Part shown: positions 1-9,238 of the stretch, one piece after another | How positions within the stretch are numbered: position 1 is the stretch's first letter | Layout: the number at the start of each line of letters is the position of its first letter | Source of the DNA: Hyphomonadaceae bacterium UBA1933 | Lineage (GTDB): Bacteria; Pseudomonadota; Alphaproteobacteria; Caulobacterales; Aquidulcibacteraceae | Direction of reading: 5' to 3' | DNA: 64,000 bases | Assembly (NCBI GenBank): GCA_002337085.1 | Contig: DDFH01000006.1 | Coordinates: 525,098 to 589,097 of the forward strand | Position numbers and translations under genes: made by a program | The notes under the pieces: generated by a model | The model's database searches: none | What the model was told of the DNA's origin: nothing | What the model saw: the letters and a program-made list of their open reading frames with translations, nothing else

Positions 1-444
1 ATGGTCTCCAATATTTACAATAAGGCAAAGCCAAAGACCAGTAATTACGCAATTGGCGGTGGTGTAAGTTGTAAAGGGGTAAAGGCATTTTCGGCACTTG
101 CTGCATTACCGGATGGTTTGGTTGCCTCACACATTGATTTTGGGGCGCAGGCACTTTTGACCACCAATCAAAAGGTTCTTGCTGCACCATATCACCGTAA
201 CCAAGGTAATATGGTTGCCTATTCAATTTTCCTTGCCAAGCCAGATGAAGCATTGCAAATAATTCGGCAACACGGGGTTGATTATTTGGGTCTTTGCACC
301 AAATCAGCAGAAACAGAAATCATTAGCCGTGAAAGCCCAAATGGTCTTATGAAGCAATTAGTTGATAAAAAATATCCTGATTATCTTGAATTGGTTCCAG
401 CGCCAACAGGCTCTGGAATAATGGTTTGGAAAGTTAAAAAATGA
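1..444 (+). CDS. C-terminal part of an unrecognised protein (5' partial)
   Basis: The reading frame is open from the first base, so the gene probably begins outside the window and the ATG at base 1 may be an internal methionine. The 147 visible residues include an AAPYHRNQGN segment and a following GVDYLGLC segment. This pattern resembles the soluble C-terminal tail of large alphaproteobacterial polytopic membrane proteins related to glycosyltransferases, but I recall that only loosely. No membrane segment is present in the visible part. The stop overlaps the ATG of the WD40 gene by four bases (ATGA), so the two are probably co-translated. Function is not assigned. Confidence 0.6.
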   Translation: MVSNIYNKAKPKTSNYAIGGGVSCKGVKAFSALAALPDGLVASHIDFGAQALLTTNQKVLAAPYHRNQGNMVAYSIFLAKPDEALQIIRQHGVDYLGLCTKSAETEIISRESPNGLMKQLVDKKYPDYLELVPAPTGSGIMVWKVKK

Positions 445-1436
445 TTTTTGAAAGCCAAGTTGAATCCCAAGGTGTGAATTGTTTTTTTAGTGGTGAAAAG
501 CCACTTTTTACCTTTGGTGATGGGCAAATTTTTTATGAAGACAAACATCTAATTACACTCGATGACGGGATTTACTCCGCCGCACTTTGCCCGCTTTCTT
601 TTGGTGTTATTGCACTTGGCGATGATGGTAAAATAGCACGTGTTAGGCTTAATGGAAAAGTTGAAGAAATTCATCATTTCAAAGGTGATTTTGCGGATTC
701 AATAAAGGTAAATTCCAATTCAAAATTCCTTGCCGTGGCGCAAAGCCGCAAAGTTTCGGTAATAAATCTTATTGATAACAGCCTGATTTTTGAATTTACC
801 CCGCCAATGTCCCCCAATTATATCGCCTTTGACCAAAAGGGCGATAATTTAGTGGTTGGGCACGGTAAGGGTATGACCATTTATGATCTTAAAACCGATG
901 AACCTCCACTTGATTTTCCGGTTCCTGGTGGTGTTTATGCCTGTGAGTTTAGCCCAAATTTGCAATTCATTGTTGCCGCCTCCGGGGAGCCAGCAATGGT
1001 TGGTTGGCGCCTTACCGATGGGGTTGCATTTCGCATGGCGGGTTATCCTGCCAAGCCGACATCTTTGGCATGGGTTGAAGGTGGTGCAGGTTTGATAACA
1101 TCTGGCGGCCCAGTTGGCGTTTTATGGCCATTTGACACTTATGAAGGGCCGATTAATAAACCCGCCAAAACTTTCCGCACCCGAAGTGGTCTTGTGACTA
1201 CTGCGGCCTCGGCAAAGCATATGATTGCACTCGGCTATAATGATGGCGGGGTTGATTTGATTGAAATTGGTGATGAGACACCGCATTATATTGCTGGGCC
1301 AACCCCTGAAAACCTACAAGAAGTCAATCTAAGGGCAGGCGATGCACGCATCGTTGATTTGGCATTTTCACAAAATGCGCGCCTGCTTGCCTATATTAGC
1401 GAAGACGGAAAATTCGGTCTCAAAAAATTATTTTGA
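441..1436 (+). CDS. WD40 repeat domain protein
   Basis: This 331-residue protein has repeated beta-propeller blades of the WD40 type. Each blade carries hydrophobic strands with Gly-His or Asp-rich turns, for example YIAFDQKGDNLVVGHGKG near residues 128-145 and ACEFSPNLQFIVAASGE near residue 170. There is no signal peptide, so it is probably a cytoplasmic scaffold or binding protein. Proteins of this size in Alphaproteobacteria usually form one propeller with weakly conserved WD dipeptides. Its start overlaps the upstream stop by four bases, which suggests one transcript. Its 3' end overlaps the convergent aminotransferase gene by nine bases. The ligand is unknown. Confidence 0.75.
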   Translation: MIFESQVESQGVNCFFSGEKPLFTFGDGQIFYEDKHLITLDDGIYSAALCPLSFGVIALGDDGKIARVRLNGKVEEIHHFKGDFADSIKVNSNSKFLAVAQSRKVSVINLIDNSLIFEFTPPMSPNYIAFDQKGDNLVVGHGKGMTIYDLKTDEPPLDFPVPGGVYACEFSPNLQFIVAASGEPAMVGWRLTDGVAFRMAGYPAKPTSLAWVEGGAGLITSGGPVGVLWPFDTYEGPINKPAKTFRTRSGLVTTAASAKHMIALGYNDGGVDLIEIGDETPHYIAGPTPENLQEVNLRAGDARIVDLAFSQNARLLAYISEDGKFGLKKLF

Positions 1437-2609
1437 TAAGAATTCACGAATTTTTGCAATGATATAATCTTGGGTTTCTTCGTCCATATATGGGTGCATT
1501 GGCAATGACATAACAGCGTCTGCCATATGTTCGGTTACTGGTAATTGCCCATAACCAGTATTTACGAAATGAAGATATGGCCCCTGTACGTGCATTGGAA
1601 TTGGGTAATAAGCGGCACTTGGGACGCCATTTTCGCGTAAATGTGCCATTAACCCATCACGGTTCGGTACTTGGATTGTATATTGTGCCCAATTTGAAAC
1701 CCCACCCTTAATCACGATTGGGGCAACGCAAACATCTTTTAGACCTTCATAATAGCGGGCGGCAACAACATTACGTTTTTCAATTTCTTCGGCAAAAACC
1801 GCAATTTTTTCAAGTAAAACTGCCGCTTGGATAGTATCAAGACGGCTATTCATACCAATCCGCATATTCATATATTTAGGGTCATGGTCAAAGTTTTTGC
1901 CAACCAAATCATTTTTGACCGCTTTGCCATGAACGCGAATTGAATCCATCAAATGCCAATCATCTTCGGAATTGGTAATAACTGCGCCCCCATCACCATA
2001 GCAACCCAATGGTTTCGCCGGGAAGAAAGATGTGGTTTGTGCATCCGCCCATTCGATTGGGTGTTTGCCACCCAATGTGCACCCAAAACCCTGCGCCGAG
2101 TCAGAAATAAGTTTCAAATTATATTTATCGCAAATTGCGCGGATTTTTGGATAATCCGCCGCCTGCCCAAACAAATCAACTGCGATAACGACTTTTGGGT
2201 TTAATTTACCTTCGGCAATAACTTTTTTAATGGCTTCTTCAAGTTTTGCGGGGTCGATATTGAATGTATCTTCAAGAATATCAACAAAAACGCCGGTTGC
2301 CCCAGTCCAAGGAATAACCTCTGCGGTGGCGGCAAATGTGAATGATGGGCAGAAAACCGCATCCCCCGCACCAATGCCCCATGCCATTAATGGTAAAACG
2401 ATTGCATCAGTCCCGTTTGCGCATGAAAGACCGAATTTTGCGCCCGCAAATTCCGCCAGTTTTGCTTCAAACTCTCTTACTTGGGGGCCCATGACAAAAG
2501 CACAAGAATCAACAACGCCCATAATTGCATTGTCAATTTTTTTACCAAGATATTCACGTTGTGCCTTTAAATCGATGAAATTAATTGGCTTTTGCGGTTG
2601 GGTCGCCAT
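1428..2609 (-). CDS. DegT/DnrJ/EryC1/StrS family PLP-dependent sugar aminotransferase
   Basis: A 393-residue fold-type I PLP enzyme of the family that aminates keto-sugars for surface polysaccharides. Visible hallmarks are CANGTDAI near residue 64 (phosphate binding), PSFTFAATAE near residue 89, a DSAQGFG segment near residue 170 with the aspartate that contacts the PLP ring nitrogen, and SFFPAKPLGCYGDGGA near residue 192, whose lysine is the expected Schiff-base residue. The length is normal for the family. It resembles WbpE-like enzymes acting on UDP-linked hexuluronates, but the substrate cannot be read from the sequence. No other polysaccharide genes adjoin it. It is convergent with the WD40 gene. 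Confidence 0.88.
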   Translation of the reverse strand: MATQPQKPINFIDLKAQREYLGKKIDNAIMGVVDSCAFVMGPQVREFEAKLAEFAGAKFGLSCANGTDAIVLPLMAWGIGAGDAVFCPSFTFAATAEVIPWTGATGVFVDILEDTFNIDPAKLEEAIKKVIAEGKLNPKVVIAVDLFGQAADYPKIRAICDKYNLKLISDSAQGFGCTLGGKHPIEWADAQTTSFFPAKPLGCYGDGGAVITNSEDDWHLMDSIRVHGKAVKNDLVGKNFDHDPKYMNMRIGMNSRLDTIQAAVLLEKIAVFAEEIEKRNVVAARYYEGLKDVCVAPIVIKGGVSNWAQYTIQVPNRDGLMAHLRENGVPSAAYYPIPMHVQGPYLHFVNTGYGQLPVTEHMADAVMSLPMHPYMDEETQDYIIAKIREFLSK

Positions 2610-2881
2610 GATGAATCCTTATAAAAAACTAATAAAAAATAATATACTGCGGCTTAATAGCCCCAGAAATTCAATTAATAAAGTCACAAAATATTTTCCA
2701 TTGTTACCAGACTTTTTGAAATTTTAATTATGTGTAAAAACCCTTTAAAATATCGGGAAATTTATCAAATCCAAGCTAAAAAATTACTATTTGTTTACCT
2801 GTGGATAATAATATTAGGATTCATAAATAAATAAATTGCATGGGCAACGCAGCAATCTTCAAATCCAAATCGAGGTGTAGG

Positions 2882-4363
2882 ATGTTTTCAAAGAATAAAG
2901 GCAATTCAAACGCAACACTTGATGCGCTTAACGCGTCACAAGCTGTTATTGAATTTACCCCAACTGGTGAAATTTTAACGGCAAACGAAAATTTTTTAAA
3001 GACTGTTGGATATACATTATCCGAAGTTGTTGGCGGTCATCACAGAATGTTTTGCGAGGACAAATTTGTAAATAGTCCTGAATATAAAGAATTTTGGAAT
3101 AATCTTGCAAGTGGTCGGTTTAATGCTGGTGAATTTAAACGTATTGGTAAAGGTGGCAATGTTGTTTGGCTTCAGGCATCTTATAACCCAATCAAGGATG
3201 ACCGCGGTAATGTGGTAAAAGTTATTAAATTTGCGTACGATATTACCGATGCTAAAAATAAAGCGATCGACTCCCAAGGTAAAATTGATGCGATTAACCG
3301 CTCGCAGGCGGTAATCGAATTTACGCCAAAAGGTGAAGTTATCACCGCAAACGAAAATTTCCTTAAAACTCTTGGTTATAATCTTGGCGAAATTTTGCAT
3401 AAACATCATTCTATGTTCTGCGATACTGCATATACCCAAAGTTCGGATTATAAAACTTTCTGGAATGAGCTTGCAGCAGGTAAATTCCAAGCCGCTGAAT
3501 ATAAACGTATCGGCAAAGGTGGCAAAGAAGTTTATATCCAAGCTTCATACAACCCAATTTTTGATGATACCGGTACTGTTGTAAAAGTGGTAAAATTTGC
3601 AACCGATATTACCCCAACCGTTCTTAAACGCCTTGCCAATGAAGGTTTGAGCAAAGGAATTAATGACGATCTTGGTCAAGTTGTCGGTGAGGTTAATATG
3701 GCATCTGAAATGACATCAAAAGCATCTGCGGCGTCTGCTGAAACTGGTGCAATTGTGAATTCAGTTGCGGCGGCATCAGAAGAATTAAGCCAAAGCGTTC
3801 GCGAAATTTCTGCAAATATGACCAATGCCAAAGCCGCCGTTGAAAACGTTTTTGAACACGCCGAAAGCGCAAATAAATCTGCGGATATGCTAAATCGTTC
3901 TGCGGTTTCGATGAACGGAATTGTCACTATGATTCAAGAAATTGCGCAGCAAATTAATATGCTTGCGTTGAATGCAACAATTGAGTCTGCGCGTGCAGGT
4001 GAAGCAGGGCGTGGTTTTGCGGTTGTGGCATCAGAGGTTAAAACCCTTGCCAACCAAACCACAACTTCAACCCAAACCATTTCTGCGGAAATTCAGAAAA
4101 TGCAAAGCGTTTCAACCGAGGTTGTGGAATCACTTGGTATTATTTCTAGCTCTATGACAAATGTTTTGGATAATGTGGCATCGGTTGCAACCGCGATTGA
4201 GCAACAGAACGCAGTTACCGGCGATATTTCACAAAATATGCAGTCTGCTGTGGGTGCGGTAAATGAAATTACCCAATCACTAACCGAAATCAACAGCACA
4301 TTTGAAACTGTTGCGGCGGCTTCTGATAAGGTTAAAAAAGACGTTGAAGCATTGGTTGCATAA
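2882..4363 (+). CDS. Methyl-accepting chemotaxis-type protein with two PAS domains, soluble
   Basis: A cytoplasmic chemoreceptor of about 493 residues. Two tandem PAS domains each begin with a SQAVIEFTP motif followed by TANENFLKT, and each ends in a KFAxDIT stretch. They are near-duplicates of each other. The C-terminal half is an MCP signalling coiled coil with the hairpin-tip motif IAQQINMLALNATIESARAG and then GRGFAVVASEVKTLA, which is the CheA/CheW contact zone. There is no transmembrane segment. I prefer the ATG at 2882, preceded by GAGG, over an ATG 42 bases upstream, because related proteins start MFSK/MFGF just before the first PAS. No other chemotaxis genes are nearby. The PAS pair probably senses a redox or small-molecule signal (inference). 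Confidence 0.9.
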   Translation: MFSKNKGNSNATLDALNASQAVIEFTPTGEILTANENFLKTVGYTLSEVVGGHHRMFCEDKFVNSPEYKEFWNNLASGRFNAGEFKRIGKGGNVVWLQASYNPIKDDRGNVVKVIKFAYDITDAKNKAIDSQGKIDAINRSQAVIEFTPKGEVITANENFLKTLGYNLGEILHKHHSMFCDTAYTQSSDYKTFWNELAAGKFQAAEYKRIGKGGKEVYIQASYNPIFDDTGTVVKVVKFATDITPTVLKRLANEGLSKGINDDLGQVVGEVNMASEMTSKASAASAETGAIVNSVAAASEELSQSVREISANMTNAKAAVENVFEHAESANKSADMLNRSAVSMNGIVTMIQEIAQQINMLALNATIESARAGEAGRGFAVVASEVKTLANQTTTSTQTISAEIQKMQSVSTEVVESLGIISSSMTNVLDNVASVATAIEQQNAVTGDISQNMQSAVGAVNEITQSLTEINSTFETVAAASDKVKKDVEALVA

Positions 4364-4382
4364 TTCGCAATAAACCAAAAAG

Positions 4383-4408
4383 AAAAGCCCCCAATTGGGG
4401 GCTTTTTT
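4383..4408. terminator. Bidirectional intrinsic terminator
   Basis: A stem of AAAAGCCCCC and GGGGGCTTTT with an AATT loop is followed by a T run on the plus strand and preceded by an A run. It can therefore serve both the chemoreceptor gene and the convergent M20 peptidase gene. Confidence 0.85.
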
Positions 4409-4416
4409 ATGTGGGT

Positions 4417-5799
4417 TTATAATTGCCCCAAAATTCTAACCCATGAACGAATTGCTTTATTAAAGCTATTCACATCATATTTCTCATTTGGGGAGTGGAT
4501 GTTATCATCTGGTAGTGCAAAACCAACCAAAAGTGCATCCATGTCAAGGATTTCACGAATGTCGCTAACTACGGGGATTGATGCGCCACAACCCATTAGG
4601 GCAGGTGGTTTTTGCCATTCGTCATTCAATGCCGTTTCAACCGATTTTATCAATGGGTTGGTGGTATCAATGGCAACGCCGCGCCCACCGGAATATTTTT
4701 TGAAAACCGCTTGGCAGTCAGATGGCAAAAGTGAATTAATATGTTTCTCAAATGCCGCCCAAACTTTGTCAGGATCTTGATTACCAACCAGGCGGAAAGA
4801 AACCTTGGCAAAGGCTTCAGACGGGATAACGGTTTTAAAGCCGTCCCCGGTATAGCCGCCATGAATGCCGCAAATTTCTGCTGTGGGGCGCGCCCATAAT
4901 TGCTCTAAAGCGGTAAGACCTTTTTCACCCGCAGGGACGGATAATCCGACATCGCCCAAAAATTTCTTATCATCAAAGCCAAGGGTTGCCCAATTTGCCT
5001 TTATTTCGGGGGTAAGCACTGGCACGCCATCATAAAAACCGTCCAAAGTAATATGGCCATTATCATCGCGCATTTTGCCAAGCATGTCGGCAAGTAAAAC
5101 AATCGGGTTGCGTGCTGGGCCACCATAAAGCCCAGAGTGTAAATCACGACTTGGCCCAATGATTTTTACTTCGCCTGTAATGTTGCCGCGCAGGCCAATG
5201 GTAATTGCCGGTGTGGTCTCGTCCCAACGATCTGTATCGCAAATAAAGGCAACATCGGCTTTTAATTCCTCTTTATTTTCATGCATAAAAGGAATTAGGG
5301 ATATGGTGTCGGATTCTTCTTCACCTTCTAAAAGCAAGGTTACGCGGCACGGCAATTTGCCATTGGTTTTAATCCACGCACGACACGCCTCGATAAAAGT
5401 AAGGGTCTGCCCTTTATCATCGGATGAGCCGCGTCCAAAAATCACATCCTTGCCATTAATGTTTTTAATACATGGTTCGAATGGTGGGCTGGTCCATAAT
5501 TCAAGTGGGTCAACTGGTTGCACATCATAGTGACCATAGAAAAGAACATGTTTATCGCTTTCGGCATTATTATAATGCGCCACAACAAGCGGAAGCCCTT
5601 TTCCTTCACGCAATTTTGCGTCAAATCCAATTTCATTAAGCATATCAACAAGATATTGCCCAGCACGAATACATTCGGGGCGAAATTCCTTTTCCGATGA
5701 AATCGAAGGGATTTTCATTAATTCAAAAAGATTATTGATAGAGTTTTGAAGATTTTTTTCGGCAAAATCCAAAGCACTGGAAATAGTTTCTTGGGTCAT
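4417..5799 (-). CDS. M20 family metallodipeptidase (carnosinase/ArgE/DapE-like)
   Basis: A 460-residue zinc peptidase of the M20 family, long form of the carnosinase-type dipeptidases. Metal ligands are visible in order: the His of GHYDVQP near residue 98, the Asp of GSSDDKG near residue 131, and the Glu pair of LLEGEEESD near residue 164. The dimerisation (lid) domain follows, with SRDLHSGLYGG near residue 218. No signal peptide is seen, so it should act on cytoplasmic peptides or acylated amino acids. It is divergent from a TetR gene with a palindrome in the 85-bp gap, so it is a plausible target of that regulator. The exact substrate is not determinable. Confidence 0.87.
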   Translation of the reverse strand: MTQETISSALDFAEKNLQNSINNLFELMKIPSISSEKEFRPECIRAGQYLVDMLNEIGFDAKLREGKGLPLVVAHYNNAESDKHVLFYGHYDVQPVDPLELWTSPPFEPCIKNINGKDVIFGRGSSDDKGQTLTFIEACRAWIKTNGKLPCRVTLLLEGEEESDTISLIPFMHENKEELKADVAFICDTDRWDETTPAITIGLRGNITGEVKIIGPSRDLHSGLYGGPARNPIVLLADMLGKMRDDNGHITLDGFYDGVPVLTPEIKANWATLGFDDKKFLGDVGLSVPAGEKGLTALEQLWARPTAEICGIHGGYTGDGFKTVIPSEAFAKVSFRLVGNQDPDKVWAAFEKHINSLLPSDCQAVFKKYSGGRGVAIDTTNPLIKSVETALNDEWQKPPALMGCGASIPVVSDIREILDMDALLVGFALPDDNIHSPNEKYDVNSFNKAIRSWVRILGQL

Positions 5800-5855
5800 A
5801 TCTATATAATAGGAATTTTTAGCATTTTGTTAACCCATATATGTGAAATATTTAA

Positions 5856-5871
5856 ATGAATGAACATTCAT
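5856..5871. promoter_or_regulatory. Palindromic operator candidate in front of the TetR gene
   Basis: ATGAATG-AA-CATTCAT is a perfect inverted repeat with 7-bp arms and a 2-bp spacer. It ends just before the AAAGGA ribosome-binding site of the TetR gene and lies within the divergent intergenic region. Size and position fit an autoregulatory TetR operator, and the half-site resembles the TGAATG arms seen for several TetR/AcrR regulators (family knowledge). Confidence 0.6.
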
Positions 5872-5884
5872 AAAGGATTGAATC

Positions 5885-6415
5885 ATGCGCCGCTCTCCGC
5901 AAAAAATTGAAGATATTGAAAAACAAATTGCCGATGCTGCTTTACGTCTTGGCAATAATATCGATGGTTATTCAATTCAGGAACTTGCAAAAAAGGCCGA
6001 ACTTGCGGTTGGAACAATTTACCGTGTTCTTCCCAATAAACAGCAGTTGGACAAATTACTTGAGGAACGATGCGAAGAGGTATTTTGCAAATTCATTCTT
6101 GCGCCAATTCCTGCACGCCTTGATATGAAAGGTCGCTTTGCGCTTGTATTTGATAGATTGACAGATTTTATTGAGCAAGAGCCAGAAGTTGCCGAATATC
6201 TTGCCACCCACGGCTTTAAGGATGATAGCAAGTTTAAAGCTTCAATCACTGCATTCATTGATGAAGCGGCGGTATCGGGTGATATTGATATTAAATTAAA
6301 GCCAATTGCATTGTCGCTAATTTGGGGGCCAATTGCTTCGCTTCTTCAATGCCGTGGTGACAAGGACAGCGCCAAAATCCTTAAAGAAAGCGTTTGGGCG
6401 GCACTAAAATCATAA
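5885..6415 (+). CDS. TetR family transcriptional regulator
   Basis: A 176-residue protein with an N-terminal TetR helix-turn-helix near residues 10-58: the YSIQELAKKAELAVGTIYRV segment matches the recognition helix pattern, followed by PNKQQLDKLL. The C-terminal part is the variable helical ligand-binding domain and gives no clue to the ligand. The start is supported by AAAGGA eight bases upstream. The gene is divergent from the M20 dipeptidase, with a perfect palindrome immediately upstream. Its stop codon directly abuts the stop of dnaQ on the other strand. Confidence 0.9.
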   Translation: MRRSPQKIEDIEKQIADAALRLGNNIDGYSIQELAKKAELAVGTIYRVLPNKQQLDKLLEERCEEVFCKFILAPIPARLDMKGRFALVFDRLTDFIEQEPEVAEYLATHGFKDDSKFKASITAFIDEAAVSGDIDIKLKPIALSLIWGPIASLLQCRGDKDSAKILKESVWAALKS

Positions 6416-7126
6416 TTATTCGGCGCTTAATTTCGCCCAATAGCTTTCATCACCCAATTTGGCGATGAATTCTTGATGCGCCTGCGCTTCTTCTGGGGTG
6501 ATAAGGCTTGGCAAGGTTTTGGGGCGCACGCCGCGTTTTTCAAATTCTTTTATAAGGCCGCCACGTCCGTTGCGCCCACTATTGCTATTTAAAAAGCCGA
6601 AACTACGTTCACGACCACCTTTTAATTCAAGATATACCGCCGCCAAAAGCCGTGCATCGAGCAATGCGCCGTGCAATGACCTGTCTTTTAGGTCGATATT
6701 AAAACGACGGCATAGGGCATCAAGATTTGCCGGTGCGCCTGGGAATTGTTTGCGGGCAATAAGAACCGTATCGACACAGCGTTCTTTTGTGATTTCAGGC
6801 AAGCCAAGCTGTTTCAATTCATAATTTATAAAGCCACGGTCAAATTCGGCATTATGTGCCACAAGCTGACTATCACCAATGAAATCAAGCATGGCATCGG
6901 CAACCCGTGGGTCGGCAAAAGTTGGAAAGTCGGCAAGAAAGTCGGCGGACAGGCCGTGCACACGAAATGCCTCCATTGGCATGTCACGCAATGGATTGAT
7001 ATAGGTATGAAATGTTTTACCGGTCGGCACAAGGTCCATTAATTCGACCATGCCGATTTCCACCAATTTATCCCCCTCCTCGGGGTTTAGACCCGTGGTC
7101 TCGGTATCGAAAACAATCTCACGCAT
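6416..7126 (-). CDS. dnaQ: DNA polymerase III epsilon subunit (3'-5' proofreading exonuclease)
   Basis: A 236-residue DEDDh exonuclease. Exo I is FDTETTGL near residue 6, Exo II is AHNAEFDRGF near residue 94, and Exo III is HGALLDARLLA near residue 157, which includes the catalytic histidine. It removes misincorporated bases as part of the DNA polymerase III core. The C-terminal tail would bind the alpha subunit. It is the last gene of the maf-aroE-coaE-dnaQ cluster, one base after coaE ends. In many Alphaproteobacteria secB follows this cluster, but it does not follow here. Confidence 0.96.
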   Translation of the reverse strand: MREIVFDTETTGLNPEEGDKLVEIGMVELMDLVPTGKTFHTYINPLRDMPMEAFRVHGLSADFLADFPTFADPRVADAMLDFIGDSQLVAHNAEFDRGFINYELKQLGLPEITKERCVDTVLIARKQFPGAPANLDALCRRFNIDLKDRSLHGALLDARLLAAVYLELKGGRERSFGFLNSNSGRNGRGGLIKEFEKRGVRPKTLPSLITPEEAQAHQEFIAKLGDESYWAKLSAE

Positions 7127-7127
7127 T

Positions 7128-7718
7128 TTAGCCCCTAAGCGTTCTGTCGATTTGTCTTACTTTTCTTTTTGTCTCTTCAATTGATTTTGAGGTATTGATA
7201 ACAAAATCGGCGCGTGCCGCTTTTTCATCACCCGGCATTTGTTTTGCAACAATAGATAAGAATTTCTCCTCGGTCATATTGGGTCGCAATAAAACGCGCT
7301 GTTTTTGGGTTTCAAAATCACAATTAACGACAATAATCTTGTCAAACTGCGATTCTGATTTGGTTTCAAATAATAAAGGAATATCAACTAGCACATAAGG
7401 TGGATTATTTGGTGCCATTTCATTGTAAAATTCTTGCCGATTTTGGGCAACAAGCGGGTGAATATAGCTTTCAAGTTTCTTCATTGCCACTGGGTTGTTT
7501 AAAACAATTTTCCCCAAAGCCTCACGGTTAATCTCTTTTTCACCGAGGATAGCATCACCAAACTCTTGCCCCAAAAGCTCATAGGCACGACCATCTTTGC
7601 GATAAAGTTTATGAACCGCAATATCGGCATCCCATGTCGGAACACCAAGTTTTTTGAACATTTTAATTATGGTGGACTTGCCCGTGCCGATTGAACCGGT
7701 AATTGCGATTCGTTTCAT
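7128..7718 (-). CDS. coaE: Dephospho-CoA kinase
   Basis: A 196-residue P-loop kinase that phosphorylates the 3'-hydroxyl of dephospho-CoA in the last step of coenzyme A synthesis. The Walker A motif GSIGTGKST lies at residues 8-16, the conserved WDAD segment near residue 29, and VLVDIPLLFE near residue 107, typical of CoaE. Its stop lies one base from the dnaQ start codon, and aroE ends 13 bases upstream, so this is a tightly packed operon. Confidence 0.95.
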   Translation of the reverse strand: MKRIAITGSIGTGKSTIIKMFKKLGVPTWDADIAVHKLYRKDGRAYELLGQEFGDAILGEKEINREALGKIVLNNPVAMKKLESYIHPLVAQNRQEFYNEMAPNNPPYVLVDIPLLFETKSESQFDKIIVVNCDFETQKQRVLLRPNMTEEKFLSIVAKQMPGDEKAARADFVINTSKSIEETKRKVRQIDRTLRG

Positions 7719-7731
7719 GCGTCCCTTGCTT

Positions 7732-8595
7732 TCATTTTAGTTGTGCTTTTAAGCGTTCGAGGCCGCGCATAAAATCAGGCCGCGAACCAAACCAGAATTC
7801 AAATGCCAAAACCCCTTGCCCAGCAAGCATTCCAAGCCCGTTAAGACCATGTCTTTTTTGGTTGTTTGCCGCAATTGTGAATGCGGTTGGTGTTGGCATA
7901 TATACCATATCATAAATAATGGCATCTTTGGTGGTTGGCGATAAATCAACATCCAATGTTCCCACGCCTTTTAAACCAAGTGTGGTGGCATTAATCACCA
8001 ATGATGCACCTGCAATGCCTTGTGCCATTTCATCCCAGCTATAAACACTGAAATTAATATTGCGATCGCCGGCAAGAATGCGCCCGATATTTGCCAATTC
8101 TTCGCATTTGGCAATTGTGCGCCCAACAAAGCGAATTTCACGCACATCATCGCTTAAAAGTGCGGAAATAACACCACGTGCCGCGCCACCGGCGCCAATA
8201 ATGGTTATAATTTTACATTCGCTACGCCAGCCTTTGAAATTATAATCCAAATCAACGGTCAAGCCGATGCCATCGGTATTAATGGCTTCAAAATCATCAT
8301 CTTTTGCACGAATTGTGTTTGCCGCCCCGATTATTTTCACTTCATGCGAAGGAAAGGCGACAAGTTTGGCAATATCTTCTTTTAAAGGTGCGGTAATGTT
8401 GCCGCCTTTAAGCCCAACTTTTTTAAGACCATTCAAAGCCACGGCAAAATCTTGTGGTTTTACCTCTAGGCCGACAAAAACGGCGTTAATCCCAAAATCA
8501 TTTATCCACCCATTTTGCAAAATCGGTGAAAGTGAATGTTTGGCGGGATAACCAAAAATCCCATAAATTTCGGTTGATGCTTTTATCTTGCTCAT
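7732..8595 (-). CDS. aroE: Shikimate dehydrogenase
   Basis: A 287-residue NADP-dependent enzyme that reduces 3-dehydroshikimate in the chorismate pathway. The substrate-binding motif GYPAKHSLSP lies at residues 15-24, the catalytic lysine in GGNITAPLKED near residue 70, and the nucleotide-binding GAGGAARGV near residue 135. The C-terminal GLGMLAGQG segment is also typical. Its ATG overlaps the stop of maf by four bases, which argues for translational coupling. Confidence 0.95.
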   Translation of the reverse strand: MSKIKASTEIYGIFGYPAKHSLSPILQNGWINDFGINAVFVGLEVKPQDFAVALNGLKKVGLKGGNITAPLKEDIAKLVAFPSHEVKIIGAANTIRAKDDDFEAINTDGIGLTVDLDYNFKGWRSECKIITIIGAGGAARGVISALLSDDVREIRFVGRTIAKCEELANIGRILAGDRNINFSVYSWDEMAQGIAGASLVINATTLGLKGVGTLDVDLSPTTKDAIIYDMVYMPTPTAFTIAANNQKRHGLNGLGMLAGQGVLAFEFWFGSRPDFMRGLERLKAQLK

Positions 8596-9194
8596 GCTGT
8601 TACAATATTATGATTTCGTAAGAATGTCAGCAGTGGCAATAAAGGCAAGCCCAAAATTGCAAAATAATCACCATTTATTTCTTCAAAAAGTTGTATACCC
8701 AAACCTTCTAATTGATAACAACCAACAGAGGACAAGATTTTATCCCCACTTTGGGCAAGATAGGTATCAAGGAATTCATCGCTAAAGCTGCGCATTTTTA
8801 ATTTTGGGGCGCTATCATGGCGCCAGATAAATTCACCGCTTTTATAAATTACAATCGCATTTTGTAGATAATGGGCTTTTCCACGAAAATGTTTTAATCT
8901 TGCGCGCGCCTCATCCATTGTGGCGGCCTTATCAAAAACCTCACCATCAAGGGCCAGCATTTGATCGCAGCCAATAACAAAGGCATCTGGATATTTACGG
9001 GATAGTTTTTGCGCCTTTAATTTTGCCAATTCATGCGCTTGTTCAGATGGTTTTAAACCAGTTTCCCGCAACGCGATTTTTGCCATTTCTTCATCGACAT
9101 TTGATGCAATGGCTTCAAATTTTACGCCAGCATTTTCAAGAACATGGCGGCGGATTTTTGATTGGGAGGCAAGAATAAGACGTGTTTCACTCAT
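8592..9194 (-). CDS. maf: Maf family nucleoside triphosphate pyrophosphatase
   Basis: A 200-residue Maf/HAM1-like pyrophosphatase that hydrolyses non-canonical or modified nucleotides. The N-terminal LILASQSKIRR motif (residues 6-16) is the family signature. FVIGCDQMLAL near residue 91 carries the catalytic aspartate region, and the C-terminal YFAILGLPLLPLL closes the fold. Whether it prefers dTTP/UTP or m7GTP cannot be said. It is the first gene of the maf-aroE-coaE-dnaQ operon and lies 44 bases downstream of divL. Confidence 0.93.
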   Translation of the reverse strand: MSETRLILASQSKIRRHVLENAGVKFEAIASNVDEEMAKIALRETGLKPSEQAHELAKLKAQKLSRKYPDAFVIGCDQMLALDGEVFDKAATMDEARARLKHFRGKAHYLQNAIVIYKSGEFIWRHDSAPKLKMRSFSDEFLDTYLAQSGDKILSSVGCYQLEGLGIQLFEEINGDYFAILGLPLLPLLTFLRNHNIVTA

Positions 9195-9238
9195 TCCCGA
9201 AGCAATAGCAGAATTGTATTGATGGGCAAGGGGGGGAT

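Noticed and set aside
2230..2727. 165-codon plus-strand frame
   Set aside because: It lies opposite the DegT aminotransferase, whose motifs are clear, and has low-complexity composition.
7128..9194. Search for secB or the PEP-synthase regulator gene usually beside maf-aroE-coaE-dnaQ
   Set aside because: No open frame in the flanks matches either; they must lie elsewhere or be absent.
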